A stretch of 64,000 nucleotides of DNA from Chloroflexota bacterium (GCA_022821905.1 JAJECS010000006.1:62001-126000), one strand, 5' to 3'; counted from the stretch's first letter, positions 51,476 to 60,237 are shown. A program made the numbers and translations. The notes: generated by a model not told the origin, from the sequence alone.

Positions 51476-52555
51476 ATGACGGCGACCGCCCCAACCGTCC
51501 GGCAAGCTGCCCGCCTCACCGAGAGCCAGATCGCCGAGTTCAAGCGCACCGGCTATATCGTGCTCCCGGGCGTGATCGACCCCGATCTCTGCCGCCAGGC
51601 CCGCGATCAAATGTGGGAGACGGTGGCCGAGAGCCGGCCCAGCATGAAGCGCGACGACCCCGCCACCTGGGTCCCATTCACCGACGACGAGAAGGCCAGC
51701 TACGAGCGGCCCGGCATTGGCGGCGACCCCTACTTTTCCGGCGGTGGCCACCGGATGATCATTCGCAACGGTGCGGAGGACCTGCTGCTCGACATCGGCG
51801 CCCGCGCCGTGTGGGACATCGCCGAGCAGTTGCTGGGCAAGGGCGAGGTCGTGTTCCCCGGCGGCGTCGATGAGGACGGCTGCACCACCGGCCCCTGCTT
51901 CATGACCAAGAAGGTCGCCGACGGCATGGAAGTCCACATGGGCCCCAAGCACGAAGAGTGGACCGGCAAGGGCTCGGGCGAGACGGAGTACCTGCGGCTG
52001 CCCAGCACCGGCCCGCACTGGATGACCGCGCAGGGCACCCGCGGCATGTACTGCACCCTGCCCAACAGCCCGGTCTCGACCCCGCCCGACTGGCGCGGCG
52101 CCCACGCGGGCGAAGGTCTCTACCACACGCGCCAACTGCTGCAAACCGCGGTCTACTTCGACGACGTGCCCCCGGGTGCGGGCGGGCTGATGCTCTTTCC
52201 GGGCAGCCACCACCGCATCTGGGACTACTGGGAGACCACGAACCACGGAGCGACAGCCATCGTGAATGGCGAGGACTCGCCCAAGTTCATTGGCTACACC
52301 GATCCGCCGATCGGCGCCATCAAGGCCGACACCGAGCCCGTGATGACCGCCGGACCCGCCGGGTCAGTGGTCCTCTGGCACACAATCATGCTGCACCTGG
52401 CCGGCTGGAATGAACACCCCGACATCATCCGCCAGGCCACGCTCTACGGCTTCCACAAGAAGCCCGACACCTGGCCCGACGAGCGACTCGCCGCCGGCCC
52501 CAAGGGCAGCATCTGGACCGACTGGTCCGACGAGGTCAAGGCGGTGTCCGTCTAG
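51476..52555 (+). CDS. PhyH-family (phytanoyl-CoA dioxygenase-like) protein, copy 3
   Basis: 359 residues from ATG 51476 (frame open from 51209 but the upstream part is not family-like). It aligns along its length with the two copies at 17613 and 19118: FKRTGYIVLPGVIDPDLCRQ, SMKRDDPATWVPFTDDEK, GGLMLFPGSHHRIWDYW, LWHTIMLHLAGWNEHPD. The expected HxD is again replaced, here by GAHAGEGLY. It is clearly an older paralogue, with roughly half the residues shared. Divergent from the hydantoinase/DUF917 operon, which may supply or use its substrate. Confidence 0.85.
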   Translation: MTATAPTVRQAARLTESQIAEFKRTGYIVLPGVIDPDLCRQARDQMWETVAESRPSMKRDDPATWVPFTDDEKASYERPGIGGDPYFSGGGHRMIIRNGAEDLLLDIGARAVWDIAEQLLGKGEVVFPGGVDEDGCTTGPCFMTKKVADGMEVHMGPKHEEWTGKGSGETEYLRLPSTGPHWMTAQGTRGMYCTLPNSPVSTPPDWRGAHAGEGLYHTRQLLQTAVYFDDVPPGAGGLMLFPGSHHRIWDYWETTNHGATAIVNGEDSPKFIGYTDPPIGAIKADTEPVMTAGPAGSVVLWHTIMLHLAGWNEHPDIIRQATLYGFHKKPDTWPDERLAAGPKGSIWTDWSDEVKAVSV

Positions 52556-52639
52556 CCGAAAAGGATGCAATGGGTCGCCGTGAGTCCGTCAATCTCGCGG
52601 CAGGAGTCCCTTGCGCAGCCTCTCCAGCGGAGATTGGAG

Positions 52640-52710
52640 ACCGGGTCCGGTCCCCTCTCCCTCTGGGAGAGGGGTAGAGCCTGCCCCGTGCTCGACACGG
52701 GGGTGAGGGG
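52640..52710. repeat. CCTCTCCC-type repeat with nested family-A palindrome (copy 3)
   Basis: The common spacer unit CCCTCTCCCTCTGGGAGAGG is interrupted by the family-A element (52679-52703, here CCCCGTGCTCGACACGGGG) and then resumes as TGAGGGG. The same nested arrangement occurs at 58918-58980. The stem bases change in a compensating way (GTA/TAC to GTG/CAC), so the hairpin is kept. Confidence 0.75.
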
Positions 52711-52749
52711 CATCCGAGGCTCGGACGGCGTAGCTGACGCGGAGAACGC

Positions 52750-53466
52750 GTGAGACTAAGGCGGAGCGGAACCATCGGAATCAGCGGCATCCACGACATG
52801 GGCGGCGTGCCGGGCTACGGGCGCGTCGAGCCTGAATCCGACGAGCCGATCTTCCATAGCGAATGGGAGGGTCGAATCTTCGGCCTGGTGACCTCGGTGA
52901 AGGGCGGCCTCTCGCGCCCGAGGTTGGAGAGCCTCGACCCGGATGAATACCTGTCCGGCTACTACCAGCGGTGGATGCTCGCCTTCGAGCGCGGGCTCAT
53001 TGAGCGGGGCGTGCTGGGCGCCGAGGAGCTGGACGCAAAGACCGAGTACTTTCGCGAAGATCCCGACGCAAGACCGACGCGAAGGATCGAGCCGGCACTC
53101 ACCGAGCGCGTTCGTGAGGGCATGTATCGGCAGCGGGACGTTCGCAGGCAGCCGGTCCGAGCGCCGGCATTCGACGCCGGAGACCCAGTGCGAGCCCGCG
53201 GAATCCGGCACGGCGGACACACCCGCTCGCCGAAATACGTGCAGGGCAAGCGCGGAGTCATTCACGCCGTCTACGCCGCCTACGATCTTCCCGACGACAA
53301 CCCCCACGATGAGGTTGCGCCGGCGCAGCACCTCTACAGCGTCAGGTTCGAGGGGCACGAGCTTTGGGGCGGGTCGGCGGAGGCGGGCACGGCCGTCCAT
53401 ATCGACATGTGGGAGAGCTACCTGGAGCCGCTTGGCTCGGGCGTCGCAGAGCGGACTGACGCATGA
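52750..53466 (+). CDS. nthB: Nitrile hydratase beta subunit
   Basis: 238 residues (GTG start tentative; the family normally begins at GIHDMGG, which here is residues 13-19). [18 protein letters not shown], then [32 protein letters not shown] and, near the C-terminus, [16 protein letters not shown] with [19 protein letters not shown] are beta-subunit hallmarks. Beta and alpha together hydrate nitriles to amides in the cytoplasm. Beta precedes alpha and overlaps it by four bases, the order known for cobalt-type enzymes. Confidence 0.92.
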   Translation: MRLRRSGTIGISGIHDMGGVPGYGRVEPESDEPIFHSEWEGRIFGLVTSVKGGLSRPRLESLDPDEYLSGYYQRWMLAFERGLIERGVLGAEELDAKTEYFREDPDARPTRRIEPALTERVREGMYRQRDVRRQPVRAPAFDAGDPVRARGIRHGGHTRSPKYVQGKRGVIHAVYAAYDLPDDNPHDEVAPAQHLYSVRFEGHELWGGSAEAGTAVHIDMWESYLEPLGSGVAERTDA

Positions 53467-54092
53467 GCGGCGACCACGACCATGGCCACGATCACTTCCC
53501 CGAGCCGGAGCCATACGAGGCGCTCCGCACGCGGGCACTCGAGTCGCTCCTGGTCGAAAAGGGCCTGGTGACTACCGACGCCATCGACGAGATCGTGCGG
53601 ACGTATGAGCAGGACATCGGACCCATGAACGGCGCCAAAGTGGTGGCGAGGGCGTGGGTCGATTCCGACTACAAGCGGCGTCTGCTCGAGAACGGCACCG
53701 AGGCTATCGCCGAGCTTGGCTTTGGCGGCGCCGAGGGCGCCGAGATCGTGGTTTTGGAGAGCACGCCCCAGGTGCACAACGTCATCGTGTGCACGCTCTG
53801 CTCGTGCTACCCGTGGCCGGTGCTCGGCCTGCCACCCGCCTGGTACAAAGACGCGGCCTACCGATCGCGCGTGGTCCGTGAGCCTCGCGCCGTGCTGCGC
53901 GAGTTTGGCCTTACCGTCGACGAGTCGAAGGAGATCCGGATATGGGACAGCACCGCGTCGCTGCGCTACATGGTGCTGCCAGAGCGCCCCGCCGGCACCG
54001 GTGACGTGCCGGAGCAGAAGCTCGCGGAGCTCGTGACCCGTGACTCGATGATCGGGGTGGGCCTGGCGCGGTCGAGGTCGGAGATCGCCTAG
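53463..54092 (+). CDS. nthA: Nitrile hydratase alpha subunit, cobalt type
   Basis: 209 residues. The metal claw [11 protein letters not shown] (Cys110, Cys113, Ser114, Cys115) has Thr after the first Cys, the mark of cobalt rather than iron enzymes. The two later cysteines would be oxidised. [12 protein letters not shown] and [12 protein letters not shown] precede it, as usual. The His/Asp-rich N-terminus (GDHDHGHDH) could bind metal, perhaps aiding cobalt loading. It starts by ATGA overlap with nthB and is followed by a broken accessory gene. Confidence 0.94.
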   Translation: MSGDHDHGHDHFPEPEPYEALRTRALESLLVEKGLVTTDAIDEIVRTYEQDIGPMNGAKVVARAWVDSDYKRRLLENGTEAIAELGFGGAEGAEIVVLESTPQVHNVIVCTLCSCYPWPVLGLPPAWYKDAAYRSRVVREPRAVLREFGLTVDESKEIRIWDSTASLRYMVLPERPAGTGDVPEQKLAELVTRDSMIGVGLARSRSEIA

Positions 54093-54147
54093 TGCCTGAT
54101 CCCAACGAGCCCAATTGAGCCGACGGCCCGACCGCGGCATATCGGCC

Positions 54148-54450
54148 ATGACCGGCGACGAGGCGCTGCCCAGGACGAACGGCGAGTTGGTCTTCAACGA
54201 GCCCTGAGAGGGCCGGGCCTTCGGACTGGCCGCCGCCTTGACCGAGCGCGGCGTCTCCAACTGGACCGACTTTCGCAACCAGCTCATCGAGGTCACCGCA
54301 GCCCACGATGGGCACGCCGAACCGGACGGCTACTACCAGCGATGGCTCCGGGCCCTGGAACGGCTGGCTCTGGAGCACGGGCTCGTCACATCAGCGGAGT
54401 TGGACGCGAAGACCGAGGCGCTTGCGTCTGACCGCCACGACGGCCACTGA
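54148..54450 (+). pseudogene. Nitrile hydratase accessory protein with in-frame TGA
   Basis: From ATG 54148 the frame reads MTGDEALPRTNGELVFNEP, then TGA at 54205-54207, then EGRAFGLAAALTERG, WTDFRNQLIEVTAAH, YYQRWLRALERLALEHGL and SAELDAKTEAL to the stop at 54450. The family (the beta-subunit-like chaperone that delivers cobalt to alpha) has EPWE at this point, so a single TGG-to-TGA change explains the break. The rest of the frame is intact over 100 codons, so the lesion is recent or a sequencing error. Restart at a GTG or TTG downstream would lose the conserved N-terminus. Confidence 0.82.
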
Positions 54451-54530
54451 TGCACGGCTAGGGAGTCAAGCCGAAACTCGACTAAGCCGCTTGGCTATCA
54501 TCGCGCCCACGCCGTCGCGCGGAGTCCTGC

Positions 54531-54650
54531 ATGCCAACCAACTCGGTCCGCAGCAGCCCCTACGGCGACGTGCAGCTTGGCGCGTTTCGGGAGGTGCTGA
54601 CCTATCCGGGCCGCTATCTCAACGACCACTGCCTGATTCGGCATGAGGGA
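54531..54650 (+). pseudogene. Stranded 5' end of the GH43-like gene
   Basis: ATG 54531 begins MPTNSVRSSPYGDVQLGAF, continuing about 40 codons to CLIRHEG. This matches the first residues of the gene at 57849 with only three differences over 37 residues (about 94 of 111 bases by eye, mostly silent changes). It then breaks into unrelated low-GC DNA. It marks the original start of that gene before the island at 54651-57848 was inserted. Confidence 0.82.
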
Positions 54651-54783
54651 CTTCGCCCGAACACAATGAACAGCAGGCACACTCAGTCGGAGTATTCGCG
54701 ACCGTATCGTCGTCGGCGGCAGAGGGTTGATACGTGCTCCTGCGTATACTATCCGCGGGCAAACTGCCGGTAGGGTGGACTGC

Positions 54784-55413
54784 ATGCAGGCCAGTAGCCA
54801 GGAATCGGTGGACGAAAGAGCTCCAAGCCCGCTAGTCCATCACAATCCATTCACAGTGCCCGGAGATGTGCCCGGATCCGCAGAGGGGCCGTTCGGGACG
54901 ATTCTGGCAGACCCACCTTGGAGGTTCAATAATCGAACTGGACGGGTTGCCCCGGAGTATCGACGGCTCCCGCGGTACACGTCTCTATCAATCTCCGAAA
55001 TAACGTCGCTCCCGGTTTCAGATCTTGCTCTCGAGAGAAGCCATCTGTACTTGTGGGTTCCGAACGCGCTGATCCAAGAGGGTCTTGCTGTGATGAAGCA
55101 GTGGGGATTCGAGTACAAGACGAATATAGTCTGGTATAAGGTTCGCAAAGATGGCGGCCCAGATGGGCGCGGAGTAGGATTCTACTTTAGAAATGTTACC
55201 GAGCTCGTCCTTTTTGGCGTTCGCGGTTCTATTCGTACGTTTCAGCCCGGACGAAGGCAGGTGAATCTCCTCCCGTCTCGAAAGCGTGAGCACTCACGCA
55301 AGCCTGACGAGCTTTACGACGTAATTGAGCAATGTAGCCCTGGACCATACCTAGAGCTGTTCGCGCGCCATGCGCGTTCTGGATGGTCGCAGTGGGGAGA
55401 TGAACTGAAATGA
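54784..55413 (+). CDS. MT-A70-family adenine methyltransferase
   Basis: 209 residues from ATG 54784. The catalytic motif DPPW is at residues 43-46 (TILADPPWRFNN). It is followed by the family pattern YTSLSISEITSLPVSDL, HLYLWVPNALIQEGLAVMKQ, WGFEYKTNIVWYKV, GFYFRNVTELVLFGVRG and a C-terminal SPGPYLELFARHARSGWSQWGDE, which is the SAM-binding strand order of MT-A70 enzymes. Bacterial members methylate the N6 of adenine in DNA and are frequent in phages and islands. A frame to 54727 exists but adds no family sequence. The next gene follows after 57 bases on the same strand, so the pair is probably an operon. Confidence 0.88.
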   Translation: MQASSQESVDERAPSPLVHHNPFTVPGDVPGSAEGPFGTILADPPWRFNNRTGRVAPEYRRLPRYTSLSISEITSLPVSDLALERSHLYLWVPNALIQEGLAVMKQWGFEYKTNIVWYKVRKDGGPDGRGVGFYFRNVTELVLFGVRGSIRTFQPGRRQVNLLPSRKREHSRKPDELYDVIEQCSPGPYLELFARHARSGWSQWGDELK

Positions 55414-55470
55414 GAGTCGCGAGCTCAGTTGTCGTGTGCTGGCACGCCAGTTCACACGTGAGATAGGTGT

Positions 55471-57756
55471 ATGTACGTCGATAGAGACGATTCCTCGGGG
55501 TTGATTTCAGGTCCCGACATCCGCCGAGAACTCAGGCAGCGTCGAAGGGATTCTCTTGAGAAGACAGCCTTGCCGTCCCAGGAGCAAAATCTTGCTGATG
55601 ATGGCTGGGCGGTCATCCGTCGAAATAAGAAGACTGTTCGAGTTCGAAAGCCGAAGCCTGAGGACCAAAGGCTCGAGGACGAGGTGTGGACGCTCTTTGC
55701 ACAGATGGGCTTCCACCATTTGAGTTCAGGTCGGCACTTTGGTGTGCCACTTAGCGGTTCCGATCCGGATGTGCCGCCGAAACAGATAGATGTCTTGGCG
55801 GTTGATGACGAAACTGCCCTGGTCGTCGAGTGCAAAACGTCGAGAAATCTCAGATCTAGGTCACTTCAGAAAGATCTAAACGAGACTCGTGCGCTGCAAG
55901 ACTCCATCAGACAGACAATCCACAACTGGTTTCCGGAACGGCCTCGGGTGTGCTTTGTCTATGCAACCAGGAATATCAAGTGGAGCAGACAGGATAGGGC
56001 GCGGGCAAAAGACCACCAGATTAGTATAGTCCAGGAAAGGCAATTCAGCTATTTCCGGCGCCTTGTTGACATCGTTGGGCCAGCCGCGAGACACCAATTG
56101 CAGGCGGAGCTTCTGCAAGGCTCACCGGTGCAGGGGCTGAGAGGGACAGTCCCTGCTCTTCGAGGGAGATTTGGATCAACGACGTTCTATCAGTTCGCCA
56201 TTGAACCAGATCGATTGCTCAAGTTAGCCTACGTCAGTCACCGCGCACGAATTGATGCGAGTGCAGTCGGGACCTATCAGCGTCTCCTGCGCAAGCGTCG
56301 ATTGCGTGATATAGCGGATCACATTAATCAAACCGGTGGGATATTCCCTACCAATGTCGTCGTGAATTTTAGGCATACCCGGCGTCTCAGGTTTGATATG
56401 GCAGGCCCATCGTCCGATGATCCGACCGCCGTAGGAGTGCTGCATTTACCAAATACGTACAGATGCGCATGGATCATTGATGGACAACATCGTCTATACG
56501 GATTTGCGCTGAGCGAATGGGATCGCAAGGGGCGCGTCCCGGTCTTGGCGTTTGAGGGTCTCAATCCGCTTGAAGAAGTCAAGATGTTTGTCGATATCAA
56601 CAGCAAGCAAGTCAAGGTTCCCCGAAGTCTTCTGGTAGAGCTAGAGCCCGAGCTGGCAGAGGTTGAAGGAACGCCGGACGCGCTATTGCGAAGTCTGCAT
56701 TCGCAAATTGCAATTGACCTTGCGGAAGATCAGGAATCGCCCTTGTGGGACCGGGTCTCGACAGAATGGGATACGGATCGCAAGGTGCGCCCCGTCACGC
56801 TACCTCAGCTGGCGAATGCCATAGCTTGGAGCCAGCTTGTTGGCTCGCTGAGGGCTAGTGTATTCCATCCGGGCTACCTCTATCTTCGCGATCACCAGAC
56901 AACATTTGATCGAGCACGCGAGACCATCGGGATGTTTCTTCGGCTGTTTTCTGAAGGAGTGCCGTCAAAGTGGAACAGGGAGGACTCTCGCGGCGGTTTC
57001 CTATGCACGAACTTAGGAATCGCGGCGTCGCTGCGGCTATTCAATACGATACTCCATCACCTACGCGAGGACGATGAGGGTATTGACTACGTGAATCTGT
57101 CGCCCGAGGCAGTCATCGGGTGCATAGTTCCTTTTGTTGAGCCGGTGATTGCTTGGTTCAAGACGGCGACGGATAGTGATATGCAACGATTTCGTGGCTA
57201 CTACGGGAGCGGGGCGGTACCGGCATACTCATTTCGCTTGATGGAGATTGTCCATGAGCAATTTCGGGAGTTTTCGCCGGCAGGACTTCAGCGATATATT
57301 CAGGAGCACAATGCGGAGACTCTAAACCATGCGCGAGAACTGGTTGCGGATATTGAGGATAGTGTCAGGCTGATTTCCTTTTCTGTATTGAAAAGCAGGC
57401 ATGGCGCTGACCGGAGTGTCTGGTGGAGGACTGGCGTTCCCCAAGCGGTCCGTGGGAATGCAGCGCAAAAGGCAGAGACAAGCGAAGAGGGTGGCGATGC
57501 ACATCAATTCCTCGAACTGCTTGACTATAAGAAGATTGCTGAGATGCCCAAGAATTGGCGAGCATTTGAACATCTTTGGGCGTTCGATCCATCGGCGCGT
57601 TCGAAGAGCGATCGATTAGCGTGGTTTGGACGACTTAACGGTATTCGGAACCGGGTTTCGCACTCTGGGCGCCGGAGCGTGACGAGCGAGGAAGTGTCGT
57701 TTCTTGAAGAGCTATGGGAGTATATTGAGAACCGTCGCACTGAAGTGCTGCAATGA
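55471..57756 (+). CDS. Three-part protein: PD-(D/E)xK-like nuclease, DGQHR domain, RNxxxH C-terminus
   Basis: 761 residues. (1) Residues about 65-200 look like a restriction-endonuclease fold: IDVLAVDDETALVVECKTS gives Asp107, Glu120 and Lys122 in D-x12-E-x-K spacing. (2) Residues about 235-460 hold the DGQHR motif (337-341, in WIIDGQHRLYGFA), the hallmark of DndB-like and related ParB-fold proteins, with MFVDINSKQVKVPRSLL after it. (3) Residues about 680-755 form a helical end with GIRNRVSHSG; Arg726 and His731 fit the RxxxxH pattern of HEPN ribonucleases. Cotranscribed with the MT-A70 gene. A DNA-modification-linked defence role is inferred; part 3 is the least certain. Confidence 0.8.
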   Translation: MYVDRDDSSGLISGPDIRRELRQRRRDSLEKTALPSQEQNLADDGWAVIRRNKKTVRVRKPKPEDQRLEDEVWTLFAQMGFHHLSSGRHFGVPLSGSDPDVPPKQIDVLAVDDETALVVECKTSRNLRSRSLQKDLNETRALQDSIRQTIHNWFPERPRVCFVYATRNIKWSRQDRARAKDHQISIVQERQFSYFRRLVDIVGPAARHQLQAELLQGSPVQGLRGTVPALRGRFGSTTFYQFAIEPDRLLKLAYVSHRARIDASAVGTYQRLLRKRRLRDIADHINQTGGIFPTNVVVNFRHTRRLRFDMAGPSSDDPTAVGVLHLPNTYRCAWIIDGQHRLYGFALSEWDRKGRVPVLAFEGLNPLEEVKMFVDINSKQVKVPRSLLVELEPELAEVEGTPDALLRSLHSQIAIDLAEDQESPLWDRVSTEWDTDRKVRPVTLPQLANAIAWSQLVGSLRASVFHPGYLYLRDHQTTFDRARETIGMFLRLFSEGVPSKWNREDSRGGFLCTNLGIAASLRLFNTILHHLREDDEGIDYVNLSPEAVIGCIVPFVEPVIAWFKTATDSDMQRFRGYYGSGAVPAYSFRLMEIVHEQFREFSPAGLQRYIQEHNAETLNHARELVADIEDSVRLISFSVLKSRHGADRSVWWRTGVPQAVRGNAAQKAETSEEGGDAHQFLELLDYKKIAEMPKNWRAFEHLWAFDPSARSKSDRLAWFGRLNGIRNRVSHSGRRSVTSEEVSFLEELWEYIENRRTEVLQ

Positions 57757-57848
57757 TGAGTTTGGATGCCTCGATTGGCAACGGGTCCTCTCGAGTGCAG
57801 TTCTTTAGGCGCCAGAATACGACGCCTGTCTAGTTCGACTTAAGAATC

Positions 57849-58907
57849 ATGCTTGCTAGCTCGGTCCGCCCCAGCCCGTACGGCGATGTCCAACTCGGTG
57901 CGTTTCGGGAAGTGCTCACCTATCCGGGCCAATACCTCAACGACCACTGCCTGATCCGGCACGAGGGCCTGTGGCACTTCTTCGGCATCATCGGCGACGT
58001 GACCGGTCCCGGCGAGATGCACGGCGTCGAGCACTCGCTGGCCCACGCCACCTCCCCGGACTTGATGCAGTGGACCGTGCATCCCCCGGCGCTCACCGCC
58101 ACCGGCGTGTGGCCGGAAGAGGTGACCTGCTTCGCGCCCTACGTCATCGAGCACGAGGGCCGCTTCTACATGCTGTATTGCGTCACGGATGTGCATCGCA
58201 CGCAGCGCATCTGCCTCGCCACGTCGACCGATCTCTTCACCTGGGAGCGCTTTCCCGGCAATCCCGTGATCGTGCCCTCCGTGTCCTGGGCCAAGTGGCC
58301 GGGATTCGGTCTGCCGAAGCCGGATGAGGTGGAGCGCATGCACCGCGACGCGGGCGACGACTTCCTATCCGTCGCCCGTCGGCTCGGCGGCTCCTACGGC
58401 GGCTGCCGCGATCCGCACATCATCCGGCTCGACGACGGGACGTTCGTGGCCTACTGGGTCGCGCGCGTGCAGGAGAGGTTCGGCCGCAACCTAGTCTGCG
58501 TGGCCGCGTCCATGTCGCACGATCTGCTGCACTGGCAGGAGGTCGGGCCGGTGTTCACCATGAGGGCCTGGTCCTTCGACGAGGAGCCCACGCTCGAGGT
58601 CGAGTCGCCATGCGTGGTACCCAAGGACGGAAAGTTCTGGCTGTTCTTCAAGCACGGCTGGTGGACGCATTTCGTGGCTTCCGACTCGCCCTACGACTTC
58701 CACGGCTACGAGCCGCAGCGGCTGGGCTTCTGTCACGCCTCCGAGGTGTTCCATTGGGAAGGCCGGTGGTGGATCACCCACTGCTCCGCCGATCCCGAGG
58801 ATTTCCGCTACCGTGAGTCCAACCGCACCCGGGGCCTGTTCATGGGCCATCTGGACTGGCCCGACGGCGCCCAGCCGCGGGTAGTCGCGCCCGGCGAGCA
58901 GCCGTGA
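57849..58907 (+). CDS. GH43-like five-bladed beta-propeller glycosidase-family protein
   Basis: 352 residues. Blade-like repeats of aromatic and charged strands: LIRHEGLWHFFGIIGDV, HATSPDLMQWTVHPPAL, CFAPYVIEHEGRFYMLY, ATSTDLFTWERFPGNPVI, GGCRDPHIIRLDDGTFVAYW, SMSHDLLHWQEVGPVF, ESPCVVPKDGKFWLFF. The DPHIIR and ESPCVV segments lie where GH43/GH32-type enzymes carry catalytic acids. No signal peptide, so it is probably cytoplasmic. Its 5' end is duplicated at 54531 on the far side of the low-GC island. It is followed by a sialidase-like gene, which suggests work on complex glycans. Confidence 0.75.
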   Translation: MLASSVRPSPYGDVQLGAFREVLTYPGQYLNDHCLIRHEGLWHFFGIIGDVTGPGEMHGVEHSLAHATSPDLMQWTVHPPALTATGVWPEEVTCFAPYVIEHEGRFYMLYCVTDVHRTQRICLATSTDLFTWERFPGNPVIVPSVSWAKWPGFGLPKPDEVERMHRDAGDDFLSVARRLGGSYGGCRDPHIIRLDDGTFVAYWVARVQERFGRNLVCVAASMSHDLLHWQEVGPVFTMRAWSFDEEPTLEVESPCVVPKDGKFWLFFKHGWWTHFVASDSPYDFHGYEPQRLGFCHASEVFHWEGRWWITHCSADPEDFRYRESNRTRGLFMGHLDWPDGAQPRVVAPGEQP

Positions 58908-58917
58908 AGGGAACTGT

Positions 58918-58980
58918 CCGGTCCCGCCTGCCTCGGAGAGGGTTAGAGCCTGCCCCATACTTGATACGGGGGTGAGGGTG
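58918..58980. repeat. CCTC-GGAGAGGG repeat with nested family-A palindrome (copy 4)
   Basis: The spacer unit ending GGAGAGGGTTAG is interrupted by the family-A element (58948-58972, here CCCCATACTTGATACGGGG) and resumes as TGAGGGTG. The arrangement matches 52640-52710. Confidence 0.7.
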
Positions 58981-59024
58981 ACAACGAGCGACGCTCAAGC
59001 CGAACATATGCAAAGGAGACGAAT

Positions 59025-60233
59025 TTGACCCACGACCAAGGAGCACTGAGGCTCGACGCGACCACTGACACCGGCAACCTCGGCGGCGCGCCCTGGCCGT
59101 CGCCGGACGACTTGCTTGCGATGCAGGCGTCGGACTACGTGCTGCACGCCGCCGGTGGACGGCTACGTCGCGTCCCGGTGGCCAAGTCGATCCTGCCGCA
59201 CGATCCCGCCGGCCACCCGCAGATGATCCACGCCGCGCGAGCCCCGGACGGCGCCATCTTCGTCAACCAGGGCTCGCTGATGTGTCGCAGCGATGACGAG
59301 GGCCGCACCTGGACCTCGTATCCGCGCGGCGACGCCGCCGGACGAGAGCCGTCGGCCGTTCTGGGCCTCGACATGTATCCGCACCGGGGACCGATTGCCG
59401 TCCTCGACGACGGAACTTTGGTGCACGTCGGCTCGAACGACGGTATTCGCACGGATCCCATCGAGATCATGGGCTCGACCGACCAGGGCCGCAGCTGGAG
59501 GGCGCATTCCACGCTGACGCTGCCGGCTCGTTACGAGGAGCGCTACTACCACTCCCTGCGGCGCATCGAAGGCGGGACCCTGCTGCTGCTGTTGTGCTGC
59601 CGCGACCGGCTGGTGTGGGAACCGCCCGCCAGCGGCGTCATGCATCTGCTGGCGTTCAGGTCGGATGACGGCGGACACACCTGGTCCGAACCGGCGCTCG
59701 TGTGCAACTGGGGCACCGAGGGCGCGGTCGCTGAGCTGGGCGGCGGCCGGCTGCTGGCGGTGGTGCGGTACCAGCGGCCCCGCATGCCCGACGAACTTGA
59801 GCCCCAGGCCGCGCGCGGCAATCTGGCCTGGAAGCACGTATTCCTGGCCGATTCGCCCGACGGCGGTCGCACCTGGGGCAACCTGCGGCAGCTCACTACC
59901 GTGTTCGGACAGTGCTTCGGCGCGCCGGCGGTGTCAGGCGACGGGACCATCGCCGTCATCCACGACACCCGCTATGGTCCGGGTCCGCCCAGCGGTCGGG
60001 TCATGCTCAGCCGAGACGGCGGCGAGACCTGGGCCGACGAGGCGGTCTATCTCTACTACGGCTCAGGCGTCAGCGGTTTCAGCGCCAGCGTGACGCTGGA
60101 CGACGGCGACGTGCTCTCGCTCGTCGGCACCTGCGACCACGAGCCCGCGCGCACCGTGTGGGACGCCGCGATCGGGCACACCCAGGTCACCGCCATCCGG
60201 TGGAACCCTGGAGGATTGGTTTCAGAAGCCTAG
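59025..60233 (+). CDS. Sialidase-like (BNR/Asp-box) six-bladed propeller protein
   Basis: 402 residues from TTG 59025, set by AGGAG eight bases upstream. Five Asp-boxes are visible: SDDEGRTW, STDQGRSW, SDDGGHTW, SPDGGRTW, SRDGGETW, the S-x-D-x-G-x-T-W turn of sialidase propellers. Arginines that would bind a sialic-acid carboxylate may be in HAARAPDG and VVRYQRP, but the full arginine triad cannot be fixed by eye. No signal peptide. Exo-alpha-sialidase or a related glycosidase; it is paired with the GH43-like gene upstream. Confidence 0.8.
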   Translation: MTHDQGALRLDATTDTGNLGGAPWPSPDDLLAMQASDYVLHAAGGRLRRVPVAKSILPHDPAGHPQMIHAARAPDGAIFVNQGSLMCRSDDEGRTWTSYPRGDAAGREPSAVLGLDMYPHRGPIAVLDDGTLVHVGSNDGIRTDPIEIMGSTDQGRSWRAHSTLTLPARYEERYYHSLRRIEGGTLLLLLCCRDRLVWEPPASGVMHLLAFRSDDGGHTWSEPALVCNWGTEGAVAELGGGRLLAVVRYQRPRMPDELEPQAARGNLAWKHVFLADSPDGGRTWGNLRQLTTVFGQCFGAPAVSGDGTIAVIHDTRYGPGPPSGRVMLSRDGGETWADEAVYLYYGSGVSGFSASVTLDDGDVLSLVGTCDHEPARTVWDAAIGHTQVTAIRWNPGGLVSEA

Positions 60234-60237
60234 GAGA

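Larger units (their letters stand above)
54651..57848. mobile_element. Low-GC island carrying MT-A70 and DGQHR genes
   Basis: About 3.2 kb with clearly lower GC and different codon use from the surroundings. It is bounded on the left by the stranded 5' end of a GH43-like gene and on the right by the complete gene with its own, diverged 5' end. It holds two cotranscribed genes and no integrase or transposase. The layout parallels the 623-base insert before ggt. Acquisition by horizontal transfer is well supported by composition; the insertion mechanism is unknown. Confidence 0.7.

Noticed and set aside
54205-54207. TGA read as selenocysteine or tryptophan in the nitrile hydratase accessory gene
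   Set aside because: The family has Trp here, no selenocysteine-type hairpin is apparent, and other genes in the window use TGA as a normal stop.
54651-57848. Insertion sequence or prophage
   Set aside because: No transposase, integrase, terminal inverted repeat or phage structural gene is present in the island.
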